A DNA stretch of 64,000 nt from Trichosphaerium sp. ATCC 40318 (taxonomy: Eukaryota; Discosea; Flabellinia; Trichosidae). Location of the stretch: assembly GCA_038496445.1 (NCBI GenBank), contig JALMLS010000307.1, positions 1 through 64,000 of the forward strand, read 5' to 3'. Positions 45,417 through 57,646 of this stretch are shown piece after piece. The position numbers and the translations under genes are program-made. Below the pieces are notes generated by a model. That model saw only the letters and a program-made list of their open reading frames with translations, did no database searches and was not told where the DNA came from. Position 1 is the first letter of the stretch, and every line of letters starts with the position of its first letter.

Positions 45417-45589
45417 AAAATAGCACAAGCTTGGACGTATCAAGTCCAAGCTATTCAAAGACGTTTACAACTTGATCACTTTCGTTTGTGGTAACACTTG
45501 TACTACTTGTGGTAACTGAGTTGCTATTAATTTGCTATTACTGTCAAAAAGTGATCAATCACATTTATTGAACTGTTATGATACATCAC

Positions 45590-45700
45590 AAGTTAGCAGT
45601 TTCAGCGGTGTACCAATAGAAAATATGCACAGTTGCTCAATAGACAAACCTGCTATAAACGGTTCGAAAGTCACGTGTATGAATAAGTCGCATACAGATA
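45590..45700 (+). repeat. Copy of the YwqK-gene 3' flank
   Basis: Matches 19880-19950, including TTGCTCAATAGACA, CCTGCTATAAACGG and TCACGTGTATGAATAAGT, and the reverse complement of 51080-51140. It shows that flank sequence moved with the gene family. Confidence 0.8.
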
Positions 45701-46528
45701 TACACTCATTACTGGTGTTACCTTTTGCTATATTATGACTTTTTGAACCGCCATTTGTCAATTAAGATTGTGGGTGCGGTGTTTATCCCGTTGGAAGTAT
45801 CATTATAACACCATAACTCTTTACAGATACAGATGCGTGAAGACGCTTATAAAGCATGCTACTAACAATATGGGAAGTGGCACTCTTCACTAGCCGGCCA
45901 TTATGAATCACAAGCGACCATTATGAGCGAAAAGGAAACATGCCAACTTTTTGGCGAAAGCACGATAAGCGACTTTCTACTGTATACTCCTTTACGGTAT
46001 GCATATGGAGAGTCCAACGGCCACCAAAGCCGTTCTAGTTAAAAAAATAGTCAGAATCGTTTTTGTGGTCGTAGCACCTGAATAACGTGCTCTTATATGA
46101 ATATTGATATTACGTACTTCCGTTTGGAATGATAACTTCTTTATCCGGTGGCCAACGCCTAATTACTACAAATTATCACGTGTTTACCTTTCTTATCACG
46201 TGATTTATACTAGATGATTATAATCAAAGTGCGTTAAAGACCTCAGGTCGCAATTAGTAGTCAGCCGTTATCAACAGTTTTCTATCGCAGTATAACGTCA
46301 TATTCCGACTCGTAACGAGTACAAATCCTTCTCATTGGAAGCCTCCTTCTATTTGTTGGTAAAATAAACTCCATTACTTCATGAAGCTGGCTACTAACTA
46401 CTTATTACCTGATAATATATCACGAAGCTCAAGGTACCACTGAACAAGAATCAAAATACCAAAAAGGTCCGTTTAGTAAATTTCGCTGACAATCTTTTTT
46501 TTTTTAAAGCTCTTGCAGCGACGATGGT

Positions 46529-47650
46529 TTGTTGGGTCTTCCAAGAGAGCTAGTGGGTGTATTCATGGGTTTTGATATCGGGCTATCTGATAAAATACCT
46601 ATGCTATGCAGAAAGTTAGCGTTAGCGTCAGGGAGGTATACGAGAGCGTTTGATAAGCAAGGCTTGATAATTAAGAAGCATCCAAATGGAACAAAAAAAA
46701 GTTCTTGTTCTTACGTCGCAGGTAAAATAGACGGTGTTTGTAAGGAGTGGGATGAGTATGGTAATGTTATATTCGTTGGTAGATACAAGGCAGGTGTTGT
46801 TCTTAAGTTTGTTAGATACAAAGACAAAGGAACGAGAAAAGTCGAAGCTTTTGATAGGATTGAGAGGTGCTTTAGGTATTGGAATAAATTTTCATCAACG
46901 TCATCGGATACTGCTTCTTTTTCTCTTGATGTTACGAGTTTAAGAGATAAATATGAATTCCCTGGATTGAAGGAAATGACAATTACTTCTCAGTTTTATG
47001 ATATTTGGGGTGAAACGAGATTTAGTTGTTATCTTTCTGATGATGCTCTTGGACAAAAGTTTTCTGAAGTTCAGTTTAATAATGGCAAACCTCATGGTAG
47101 TTATCAGGTATGGCACGAGAATGGTACAATTAAAATAGAAGGTCAGTATGTCAACGGAAGTAAAAGCGGACTTTTTTCAAAGTACTTTAAGGACGGAACA
47201 CTTAACGTTTCTGTTAACTACAGGGATGATAAAAAACATGGAAAATTAAAGCACTATAACAGAAAATCACGTCTCATACTATGTGCGCCATACAGGAACG
47301 GAAAAAAATGCGGGACTCAGAAAGAATGGCATCCGAATGGAAAAATCAAAGCTCGTTATTCTTTTATTGATGATCGTTTGGTTGGTGTCGTTAAGCATTG
47401 GCATTCAAATGGTAATATGTTCCAAGAGTTTCATACTAGTAAAGGCAAAGTACATGGTGAGTTCAAGGAATGGTTTAAGAACGGTGAAATGGCTATTCAA
47501 TGTCGTTATAAGTACGGGAGAAGATGGAGCGTTTTTCGTCATTGCTATTTTCATGAGATTGGCACGGGTCCTATGCGTTTCTGGGAGTGTGGTGGCGTAT
47601 GGGATTTTCGAGATAACCCCAGAAGCTCATGTATTTTAAAGCTCGAATGA
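46529..47650 (+). CDS. Diverged YwqK/MORN_2-repeat protein with F-box-like start
   Basis: The open frame (373 codons) has no ATG at its beginning. LLGLPRELVGVFMGF looks like an F-box start, and a T-run followed by TCTTGCAG (to 46518) just upstream is a good 3' splice site, so a 5' exon is probably missing from my model; otherwise translation starts at Met 13. YwqK units are spaced through the chain (GVCKEWDEYGNVIFVGRYKA, GSYQVWHENGTIKIEGQYVN, KSGLFSKYFKDGTLNVSVNY, GTQKEWHPNGKIKARYSFID, GEFKEWFKNGEMAIQCRYKY) but are far more diverged than in copies 1 and 2 and are interrupted by a non-repeat stretch (about residues 100-175). It is probably an older family member. Confidence 0.75.
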   Translation: MLGLPRELVGVFMGFDIGLSDKIPMLCRKLALASGRYTRAFDKQGLIIKKHPNGTKKSSCSYVAGKIDGVCKEWDEYGNVIFVGRYKAGVVLKFVRYKDKGTRKVEAFDRIERCFRYWNKFSSTSSDTASFSLDVTSLRDKYEFPGLKEMTITSQFYDIWGETRFSCYLSDDALGQKFSEVQFNNGKPHGSYQVWHENGTIKIEGQYVNGSKSGLFSKYFKDGTLNVSVNYRDDKKHGKLKHYNRKSRLILCAPYRNGKKCGTQKEWHPNGKIKARYSFIDDRLVGVVKHWHSNGNMFQEFHTSKGKVHGEFKEWFKNGEMAIQCRYKYGRRWSVFRHCYFHEIGTGPMRFWECGGVWDFRDNPRSSCILKLE

Positions 47651-48036
47651 GAAGACATAAATAATATAAGCCGCCGCGATGATGTATCACGTGTCATGTA
47701 TTTTTAGATAAAAAAAAGAGAATAAATAAACTATCATTAGAACAAAACAGATTTGATGGATATCAACAACGCTCGAAAATAGAAAAGCCGGAAGGAAACT
47801 AATAATTTTGCCGCCTGTCATTATTTGGCAGGTTCATTATATACCTAACTACAAGTACGTACTACATTCTGAGGTACAATGGAAAGATCTTTGCCTAAAC
47901 ATCAGATGCGCAGCCTTTTAATACGCATTTTTTTTGACGATCAAGAGTTTTTTTATCGCAAAAACCAGAAAATTAAAGAATATTTGTAGAAACCCATTAG
48001 ATTAATTATTAGCGGTTACATATCAAGCGTACAGCG
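47651..48036. other. Intergenic spacer
   Basis: One CACGTG near 47688. Promoter of the polymerase gene; no gene seen. Confidence 0.5.
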
Positions 48037-50288
48037 ATGTCTGCAAGGAAGAAAGGGCAAAATAGGAATAAGAATAAACGTAAGAGACCCTATGTTGCAA
48101 ATAACGCAGAAAAACGCCGGCGTGGAGGTTCGAGTGGTTTAATGGCTGAATACCGCGCAGAAGTTGAAGAAGACGCCAAACAGAATGCAAATAGCTACAA
48201 TGCCATGAAAAATCCTCTGAGGCGCACGTCAAAGGTTAAATTGAACCCAGTATTCGCAAAAGGCGTAGAAGAGGAAGAATACGAAGCGGACGAAAAACCA
48301 AAACGTAAATTAGCCGCATCTGCTTTATCAGATATACGAGACAGCCTAGCGTTACCACAAACACCAGAAATACCAGAAATGCCACTTATTCCAACAGATT
48401 TTAACGACAACACCGACTTTATTGCCTTCGCAACGGAGAAAAAACCTCGTACGGTTCTTTAACGCATTACACGGTGTACCGTGCTTTTTCTGATTCACGT
48501 GTATCAAATTGCTTCAAACACAAGCCAAATACGTCATTGGTCGTACTAACGCGTAAATAAGAGATCGACTATTCAAAACCGGCACCAGAAGTTGACGTTG
48601 GAGATGGTATCTTCCCTGAGGACATGATATACCCTGAGGAAGCAACACCGCCGTGGCAAAAGGAAAAATACAGAAGTGAAGACATTTGGGCGTGAGTTGA
48701 TTTTGCAAACCTTTTTTCCTGTACAGTACGATGAACGTTAACGCTAATCCCTCCCTGTTATAGCTTGCACCAAGAGATAATGGATTTTGTAAATTGGATC
48801 AAACCAACTCCAGCCGAAGAAGCTATGCGCATAGATGTTGTTGAAAGAGTTGAAAAGGTTGCTGTCTCACTTTGGCCAGATGCAGTCGTAAGAGTTTTTC
48901 GTTTAAATATAAACCCCCTTAAACTTGTATTAACTTGGTATGGTAGCTCCATGTATTTGGATCTGTAACAACTGGCCTGTATCTTCCTACAAGGTGACAT
49001 TTTGACTTGTTCGGTTGTACTTGTGATTAACTTATTTCTAGTGACGTTGACGTTACTATTTTATGCCCTGCGAGGACACCAGGTTGTTTATATATGATGT
49101 CAAGACGTATACAGGAGAGCGGGCTTTCTAGTGTTGTAGAGGTTATCTCAGGTGCTAAAGTAAGCTCTACCTTCACTTCTCACTCGCTTTCTTACACTTT
49201 ATTTCAAAAAAAAAGGTTCCAATCATAAAACTTAGAGACTCAAAGACTGGGTGCAAGGTTGACGTTAGTTTTAATATAATTAATGGCAGAGAAAATACAG
49301 AAATAATCAGAGGTTTAATGAAGAAGTTTCGAGCTTTGGCACCCTTGACATACGTCTTAAAGCAATTTCTAGCGCAAAGAGGGTTGAATGAGCCTTTTAG
49401 CGGCGGTATGGGGTCATACTGCGTTGTTTTGCTTTTGACCAGTTTTTTACAAGTACGCGCTACTGGAAAGCCTCTATAGCCCTCTTGCATAACGTATATT
49501 GTAGAAAAAACGTCGTGAACTTGGCAAGGATGAAAAGAATTTAGGCTATCTACTCACAGAGTTTTTTCGGCTTTACGGTCGTTCTTTCAATTATTTCACT
49601 ACAGGTGTTAACGTAGAGAACGAAGGAGAGTATTTTAGAAAGGTACCAAAGCCAGCGTAAAAATGTTGATTTTGTAGATTAACTTTTTTCTCTCCTCCAG
49701 ATCGATAAAAACATGACTAGACCAAAGCAACCTTATATGCTGTGCCTCCAAGATCCTCATGACCCTTGTACGGATTAATAGTACATTCTTGATGGAACTT
49801 ACTGTCTACGCGTAGCCAATGATGTAGCGAGACCGTCTTTCAAAATTCGAGAACTTAGAAGAGTCTTTGATTATGCATACACGTAAGCAACTACCTGTTT
49901 AAACAGTAATTCTCCGGAGGGTTTAACGAACAATTTTTTTTAAAGGAGGTTGACAGTGCCTGTTGATTCACGATATGAAACAACGTCTACACTGCTCAGA
50001 AGGATTCTGAGGGTGGATTTATATGAAATGAAACATCGGTCGTGCGTATTTTTGAATCTTCACCGCAATTGTCGCCAAAGCTCGATTCTAATGCGTTATA
50101 ATACTAGAGAGATTGAGGAAATGTATAAACAAGCAACAACAGCAACACCTCAACCGAAATCGAAGCCAAAACAGAAGAAGTCGAAGAGGAAAAAGAGCAA
50201 GAAGAAAAAACATAAACTAGCAAAGAAACTGAAGCGTCAGCGTGAATTAGAATATGCTCAAGAGACAAACGTAGTAGACCTCACTTAA
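48037..50288 (+). CDS. Non-canonical poly(A) polymerase, TRF4/PAPD5-like
   Basis: About nine exons. The basic, low-complexity N-terminus (MSARKKGQNRNKNKRKRP) leads to the nucleotidyltransferase: LHQEIMDFVNWIKPTPAEE, RVEKVAVSLWPDAV, HVFGSVTTGLYLPTSDVDV with the GS and DxD catalytic motifs, IKLRDSKTGCKVDVSFNI, TYVLKQFLAQRGLNEPFSGG, SYCVVLLLTSFLQ, then the PAP-associated domain (LGYLLTEFFRLYGRSFNY, QDPHDPSNDVARPSFKIREL, RRVFDYAY). The C-terminus is a Lys-rich tail ([18 protein letters not shown]). It adds short oligo(A) tails to nuclear RNAs for exosome decay (TRAMP-type). Part of the gene (49250-49557) was copied to 20019-20325. Confidence 0.92.
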
Positions 50289-50574
50289 CTGTGTGTCACT
50301 TATTACTTTTTTGGCTTATTCTTCTACCCCTAACTTAAACAAACTTTTCTTTTGTTTATTTGTAACACTCCTTCTTGTAGATTTAAAAATTTCGTACCCC
50401 CTACACACAAACTGATAACCACCTTTTCTCTATCACTAGCTTTTTTTTTTTTCTTTTTCTTTTCAGCTTTCCTTTTTTTTTCTTGGTTTTTTTTTTTTTT
50501 CGTTTTTTGATTAGAAGTTCTTTACTGCTAATGTCTGACTTGTAGTATATAGTTGGGAACACCATTATATTATA
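50289..50574. other. Pyrimidine-rich 3' region
   Basis: Long T- and CT-runs (50430-50510) after the polymerase gene. No gene seen. Confidence 0.5.
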
Positions 50575-50955
50575 CTAATACTCTTTTTTATTGAGAGTTT
50601 CTGATAGCTTGTTTTGGAGAAGTCCTTTGGGTGTTGGGTCTATCGCAGGAACATCTGCTTTGGACAAAAAACAAACCCAGCAAAAAAAAAATTATTGCGA
50701 GTATCCACCTCAAAAGTGGTCTTTCGCGCCTTGGTATTATTGACCTGTTGCATATCGTACCATTTGTACAGGTCAATAACATCAAGATCGCTTAGAGATA
50801 ATGCACATGCTTTGAACGTTACTGTGTGGAGTGGACTTAACAAACGACAGCAAACGACAAAAATATCTACATCACAAACCTATCAGATTTGTTGGAGCTC
50901 AGAAACAATAAGTTGCCACCCACTAAACTACTGAAAGTTGAAAGAAGGTAATAAA
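50575..50955 (-). pseudogene. Exons of an unknown gene cut off at the duplication boundary
   Basis: On the minus strand three coding-like pieces are seen: GGNLLFLSSNKSD, joined in phase over a short GT-AG intron to SPLHTVTFKACALSLSDLD, VIDLYKWYDMQQVNNTKAR and KTTFEVDTRN, and a last piece VPAIDPTPKGLLQNKLSET ending in TAG at 50575. No start codon or upstream exon is found, and the inverted-duplication match begins at about 51004. I infer that the gene's 5' part was lost in the rearrangement. The last join is not resolved. No family is recognised. Confidence 0.35.
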
Positions 50956-51224
50956 CAGCAACTCTTACATATCTTAACCATAGGTTTCAAAGCAGGGCGC
51001 ATGTGAACAAAGGCGTGAGAGCAATAAGAAAGCATATATAAACAATAGTAAAAGTTAGAAATACTTCTTACTTATTCATACACGTGACTTTTTGATCCGT
51101 TTATAGCAGGTGTGTCTATTGAGCAATTGTTTGTTCTATAGTACAACTTGTTGAATATATTTCCTTACGATGTGCTCTAACATTTTATTGGTTACATCTC
51201 ATATATCTTTTTGTCCTCTATCTT

Positions 51225-51263
51225 CACATTTTTATAAGTTGTCCGTTCTCATCCCAATCTTTG
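51225..51263 (-). pseudogene. Last 12 codons of a deleted YwqK gene
   Basis: The minus strand reads KDWDENGQLIKM followed by a stop, matching the end of copy 2 (41523). Just upstream the sequence jumps to what is the 5' flank in the left arm (18036). The junction carries a shared CTCTGT, so the gene was deleted between short repeats. Confidence 0.82.
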
Positions 51264-52391
51264 AATTACAGAGTTAATCAACAGTATCTTATACTAACAA
51301 GTATCATTAAATATTTCATATGTGCCTTAAGTGTACATCCTAACTACATCCTACTCCCTTGCCGCACATAGAAGACTCGACAGTATTTGAACCTTGGAAT
51401 TAGCCTACTTAACGTTGTTTAAAGGAATAGAATACCAAATCTTTCACCAAAAGTAAAAACCTGACGGTTTTTTACATTTCTGTCGGTCACTTTTAACTCT
51501 TTAGCTGATGTAAAAATAGCCCGAGTTTGAAGTACAACCATTTTATCACAATTTTGTAATTTGATGATCGTTCAGTTGCTGAGACGCTGTAGCGGTACCA
51601 CAATCCACATCTATTAGGAATGGATAAAGTATGAGGCTTTCAATATCAAAGTGACACAGATAAAGCTCCATCGCTTGACACTTTTTTTCAAATACAATTG
51701 TTAAAATGAACGTAGTAGCTTGGAACATGGTTAAAGCCTACTTTGTGCTCTCAGATCTTTATAAGAAAAAAACAAGTATCACATGGTTTTTCAGTCAAAA
51801 ACCGGCGAAAAAAAAATGTATCCGATGCTCGCAATTCAAAAATACGAGCGTAAGTTGGGTTTCAAATACGGTTTCTTCAAAATCTAAACGTACCGCTTAG
51901 GGAACAATCTCTCAAAACCTTGCAAAGCTCTACAACATTCAACCAAGCCCAACAATACGTAGAAAAATAGCGCTAAAGCCAAATAACCTTTGAAAAAAAA
52001 GTGAGTTTACAAAACGTGATGTCAACGTACAAACGTGTAGTGATAATTTTATATAGTCTTGGCCTTGTTTCCACTTGATGTATGCTGTCGGTTAGCGTCA
52101 GTGCCTTAAGGGTAAAGAACTCTTTGGATTGTACATAACACAATGAAGGCTTGTACAGGTTAGGAAATCGCTACCAGGGTGGTCACTTGTATCTATGTAG
52201 CAATCTACACAAGCTCAAGAAAGCTCATCGGACATATTCTAAATACGTTAATGGTATTGGCAAGAGAAGAGTCTTTCCTCGTAATATATTTGTGAACTCG
52301 ATCTGTAGTAGCAAAAAATAAACGAAAAAAGGGGAATAAATGTTTATTGGTTCTACATTTACAAGTAGCGTAAACAAGGGTAGGTAGGCAC

Positions 52392-53850
<1,459 letters not shown>

Positions 53851-54124
53851 GATTGTTGCTATTTTGTGTTGTTACTGAGGTTTGATCCTTGTAATAATGA
53901 AGTGTAAACGTAACACAGTGAGCGGAATTTTTCAATTTTCTGAAAAATACTCTGCTCTCATTGATTTTCAGCGTACAGTGTGAATGATTGCGAGACGCCA
54001 AAAAGGACTCGCTGTATGAAAACCTATGGATCAGGCTTTTACGTTATTTATATGACAACTGTAAAAGGTTAAAGGAGAAGCGAGAAAAAAGAAAACCTTC
54101 AATAGCCACAACACATCTAAACAA
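53851..54124. promoter_or_regulatory. Actin upstream region
   Basis: Directly upstream of the actin start and absent, with actin, from the left arm of the duplication. No defined motif is claimed. Confidence 0.4.
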
Positions 54125-54331
54125 CCCACTGCTGTAAGAAAATAAACAATAAACTATCTCTTTTGTTAAGCTTTGCTACATAGTTCAATATCTTGTAGGT
54201 ACAATATCACGTATTGTAGGTACTTCAGATGACACTTTACTACCTATCTCTAGGACCACGGATTATATAGCTTGTAATTCTGAAACGGTAGGTCTGCTAG
54301 AAAAATGGAAAACAATTTCATTCAACTAAAC

Positions 54332-54510
54332 TATTTATGTTTTTCCCATTGCTGATACACCAGTCTAATGTTTGCATCTCCAAGACACTTAACACCTTCT
54401 TCGTAACTTGTGTACCTGTAACATCAATAAATTTCACGCCACAAGTGCTTTAATACCATCATCAGTGATATTATGACAAAAGTTGAGATAAATCTTTGAG
54501 ACGCCATCAA
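54332..54510 (-). pseudogene. 3' fragment of an F-box/LRR gene
   Basis: The minus strand matches about 38160-38335, the end of the LRR gene at 37450 (SKIYLNFCHNITDDGIKAL). It has small deletions that break the frame after IKALV and no upstream part. It lies at the same relative place as the intact LRR gene does in the 37-41 kb unit. Confidence 0.85.
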
Positions 54511-54564
54511 GCTCGCAGCCAAATCAAAAATCAGATGGTCAATGTTTGCTTGTTCAGTAAGTCG

Positions 54565-55752
54565 TTAATCAAATGGGTTTTTGAGACTGAGACGAGAAAT
54601 TCGATTCACAGTTATACCCAAGGCTTCAGCGCACTCTGTTGTAATACCACATGTGCTTGAGAAGCTAAAGTTTTTCAGAGATGTCAAGTGTTTCATGCTT
54701 TCATCTGTTATCTTAGCCACACAATAAAGGAGAATGAGGTATTCTAAGTTAATCAAATGCTCCAATCCTGATTTTGTAATTTTATTAAAACCTTTGATGA
54801 AGAGTTGTTTGAGGTTAACCAATTTTTTGATTCCTTTATCAGTTATATTTTTGCATCGTACAAGAACAAGACTTTCGAGATTTACCAAACACTTCAATTG
54901 ACCATCTTGTATATTCTTCATATAACCCTCCTTTATAGTGAGATATTTGAGGTTTACCAAGTTATGTAGGAATGAGTAATTGATACCATCACATCTTCTA
55001 ATATCAAGACGATCAAGATTGACCAATCCTTTTAATCCATTGTCTGTTATTTTCTCACAATTAACAAGACGTAACTGTTTAAGGTTTACCAAGGCTTGCA
55101 ATCCTTTATCTGTTATTTGAATACAACCACCAGGACGTAGCTGTGTGACATTGGTCAATGATATGAGCCCTTCATCTGTAAGCGAACTTCCTTTGTAAAT
55201 GTTAACTATATGCACTTTGGTAAGGTATTTGATCCACGACTCACGTGGATTACTTAATACTATTTTTTTGACGTTTTTAAGTGCTTTGATGCCTTCATCA
55301 CTTATATTCTCGCATTTGGCAATGTTAATTGTGTGTATCTCACTGAGTGCCTTTAATGAAACATCAGTGATGTTTGTACATGCTAAGTTGATTGCATGAA
55401 TGCTGTGTTGTCCATGTTGTAATAAAGAAAGGATATCTGAGTCGTTAACATTTGAAAGATGTAGGCCAACCGTGTGAACACCGCAAAGACAAGCCAAGTC
55501 ACTTGATGTAAATTCGAGACGCATACATGTTATTCTAGTGTTTTTAAGCAACGGACTGCCTTTTAACACGTGACAATCCGAAGATTCTTTCAATTTGATC
55601 TCATTAAACCCAATATTTTGGCGGATAATGTCATTAAACAAGTGAGACACTGTAGAAGCCATAATACGATTGTGTCTGTTTAAATAAAATAGAATACACG
55701 TTAATATCTCTGGTGGAAGCTGTTCAAGTAGAATAACTTGGTTTATTGCCAT
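54565..55752 (-). CDS. F-box/leucine-rich repeat protein, intronless
   Basis: Single-exon ORF. I place the start at 55752 (MAINQVILLEQLPPEILTC), directly before the F-box (LPPEILTCILFYLNRHNRIM, ASTVSHLFNDIIRQNIG); the frame is open to 55863, but that extension has no F-box sense and overlaps the facing gene's leader. About a dozen LRRs follow (TDVSLKALSEIHTINIAKC, LTDEGLISLTNVTQLRPGGC, ITDKGLQALVNLKQLRLVNC, ITDKGIKKLVNLKQLFIKGF). About 395 residues. Predicted SCF substrate receptor. It faces a related gene (56020) head to head. Confidence 0.83.
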   Translation of the reverse strand: MAINQVILLEQLPPEILTCILFYLNRHNRIMASTVSHLFNDIIRQNIGFNEIKLKESSDCHVLKGSPLLKNTRITCMRLEFTSSDLACLCGVHTVGLHLSNVNDSDILSLLQHGQHSIHAINLACTNITDVSLKALSEIHTINIAKCENISDEGIKALKNVKKIVLSNPRESWIKYLTKVHIVNIYKGSSLTDEGLISLTNVTQLRPGGCIQITDKGLQALVNLKQLRLVNCEKITDNGLKGLVNLDRLDIRRCDGINYSFLHNLVNLKYLTIKEGYMKNIQDGQLKCLVNLESLVLVRCKNITDKGIKKLVNLKQLFIKGFNKITKSGLEHLINLEYLILLYCVAKITDESMKHLTSLKNFSFSSTCGITTECAEALGITVNRISRLSLKNPFD

Positions 55753-56019
55753 TGTGTTTGGATACAGAGATTTACGACAACTACTATTGGTAAGCACGTG
55801 ATGTTTTGGACCAAACTCTATTCTATTACTCACGTTAGATTTGCTAGCTCCATTATTGTACATTCAAGCTCTCTCTACTCTTTTATTGTTGAACTATTTA
55901 GAATCAGGCTCCTGATGCCTCTTCAAGTGTACGAGGTTAAGTTAAAATCAGTATTGGCTGGTGGTCTGTTTAAGTCAGTCAACGCTTATTGTAGTTTCAA
56001 TTCAACACTTGCTAAACAA

Positions 56020-56844
56020 ATGTCTACATTGTACAATGCTAAACAAAGCTTGCTTCAAGCAAAAACCCCAAAAACAGTAGAAGAGTTGCCACCGGAGATG
56101 TTAACACATATTCTAAGTTATCTAGAAAGAAAACAACGTATTATATCATCTGCAGTTTCTCACGTGTTTAATAACATCATTCGCTGTAATATTGGCTTTC
56201 ATACAATTAATTTAGACAATTCATCAGATACTGCTGCCCTCAAAGGCAGTCCGCTTCTGAAAAACACACACATCAAATATCGTGGTTTGGTTCTTACGCC
56301 TACCGATTTGTGCTGCCTTTCTGGTGTTAAATCAATAGATGTGGGAACAACCACTATTACAGACGAAGGTGTCCTTGCCTTACTACAAGGAGGAGATCAC
56401 ACCATTCATACCATTGATTTGTCACTGACAAAGATAACAGATGCTTCATTGATAGCTCTCAGGGGTGTGCACACAATTAATCTTACTTTTTGCAGTATTA
56501 GCATTGAAGGAATAAAGGCACTCAAAGATGTACATGATATTACAATCGCTAATCCAACAGACTCATGGCTCAAACATCTTGGAAATGTACACACTGTTCG
56601 TATTGGTGGTGGTATATCATTGACAGATTATGGACTCAAATCATTGATAAATGTTAAGAGCTTACATTTATCTTGGTGTTCAAAAATAACAGACTCAGGT
56701 TTTAAGAATATGAGTAATCTTCAACATTTAGAACTTTCTTTGTGCGATTTACTCACAAATGGTTGTTTGAAACACTTGACTTCTCTCAAAACTATAACAA
56801 ACTGTAAAACAGTCATAAAATATGTTGCTGATGATTGGGTATAA
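56020..56844 (+). CDS. F-box/leucine-rich repeat protein, intronless
   Basis: Single-exon ORF; start chosen at 56020 (MSTLYNAKQSLLQAK), a short stretch before the F-box (VEELPPEMLTHILSYLERKQ, ISSAVSHVFNNIIRCNIG). An in-frame ATG at 55915 is an alternative. LRRs follow (GVKSIDVGTTTITDEGVLAL, HTIDLSLTKITDASLIALRG, VKSLHLSWCSKITDSGFKNM, LQHLELSLCDLLTNGCLKHL). F-box and early repeats are clearly related to the facing minus-strand gene (SPLLKNT is shared), so the pair arose by inverted duplication. About 274 residues, fewer repeats than its partner. Confidence 0.82.
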   Translation: MSTLYNAKQSLLQAKTPKTVEELPPEMLTHILSYLERKQRIISSAVSHVFNNIIRCNIGFHTINLDNSSDTAALKGSPLLKNTHIKYRGLVLTPTDLCCLSGVKSIDVGTTTITDEGVLALLQGGDHTIHTIDLSLTKITDASLIALRGVHTINLTFCSISIEGIKALKDVHDITIANPTDSWLKHLGNVHTVRIGGGISLTDYGLKSLINVKSLHLSWCSKITDSGFKNMSNLQHLELSLCDLLTNGCLKHLTSLKTITNCKTVIKYVADDWV

Positions 56845-57287
56845 CTTGGCTCCTATACAACACCTCTTAGATGAAGTCATAAAACAGAAATGACGATATA
56901 TCTTGATGTCATACTTTTTTAGTTGTAGTAGCACATCTTCTGGAGCAAACTTATTGCATCAAGCGTTTTAAGATGGCTTATGCTACCATTCTTACTTTCA
57001 GGAAATAAATTATCTGTTAGTAGAAAAGCAGTGTGAAACGTTTTTGTGCCAGTGTTCATGAACCTATCAAAGTGCATACCAAATTTTTTTCCTGATTAGA
57101 TTGGTCATTTGTTAGTGTCTCAGCACACTCTTGACACTGATCTGTGTTACAGACGCCTGCGGGAACGATTGAACAAATCACCATGTTGGTTATACTGTCA
57201 ACTAGCGTTAGTCATGGGACAAGTAGAGTAACATGGCTTCAAGTACTTGAAGTATGGTTTTGCTGTTTCTTTTTGACGTCAAGCCAC
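56845..57287. other. Intergenic spacer
   Basis: No gene supported. Confidence 0.45.
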
Positions 57288-57510
57288 TTTTAAGCTAAAA
57301 AGAATTCCTGCCCGACAAAGAACTAAAGTCAGTGTAGAAATAAACACAAAGGCTGATTATCTAGTACTTATTGTCATGATGTCATTTCTTGGTGGCATTG
57401 TCCTACTAACTGTTCTCTTTGCGTGTTATATCTTTGTACATAAACAATACAAGCAAGATTACACAAAACCCTACCCATATAGCTACTGTTGGACCTGCAA
57501 TACAGCGTAG
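57288..57510 (+). pseudogene. C-terminal fragment of a single-pass membrane protein
   Basis: An open frame from about 57288 encodes LKRIPARQRTKVSVEINTK, a hydrophobic helix (LVLIVMMSFLGGIVLLTVLF) and a short tail (KQYKQDYTKPYPYSYCWTC) ending in TAG at 57508-57510. The only ATG sits inside the helix (57376). With no start or signal peptide in reach it looks like the last exon of a lost gene, or an exon whose partners I could not find. Confidence 0.35.
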
Positions 57511-57646
57511 CAAATGTATTAATAAAATGAGTATGATTGCTTAATTGTATTATGATCTGTGGCTACTTAAGCAAACTCATCAACAAGCCAACAGCCACAT
57601 GTTGAGTAGTTTACAAATATGTAAACCCCAGGTAACAACCAACAGG

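Larger units (their letters stand above)
44950..46528. other. Intergenic region with YwqK relics
   Basis: Contains a YwqK-repeat remnant (45330-45416) and a copy of the YwqK-gene downstream flank (about 45590-45700). Otherwise no gene. Two CACGTG sites sit 18 bp apart near 46180-46200. Confidence 0.5.

Noticed and set aside
55753-55863. N-terminal extension of the minus-strand F-box/LRR gene
   Set aside because: The extension overlaps the opposite gene's leader and has no counterpart in the related proteins, where the F-box is near the start.
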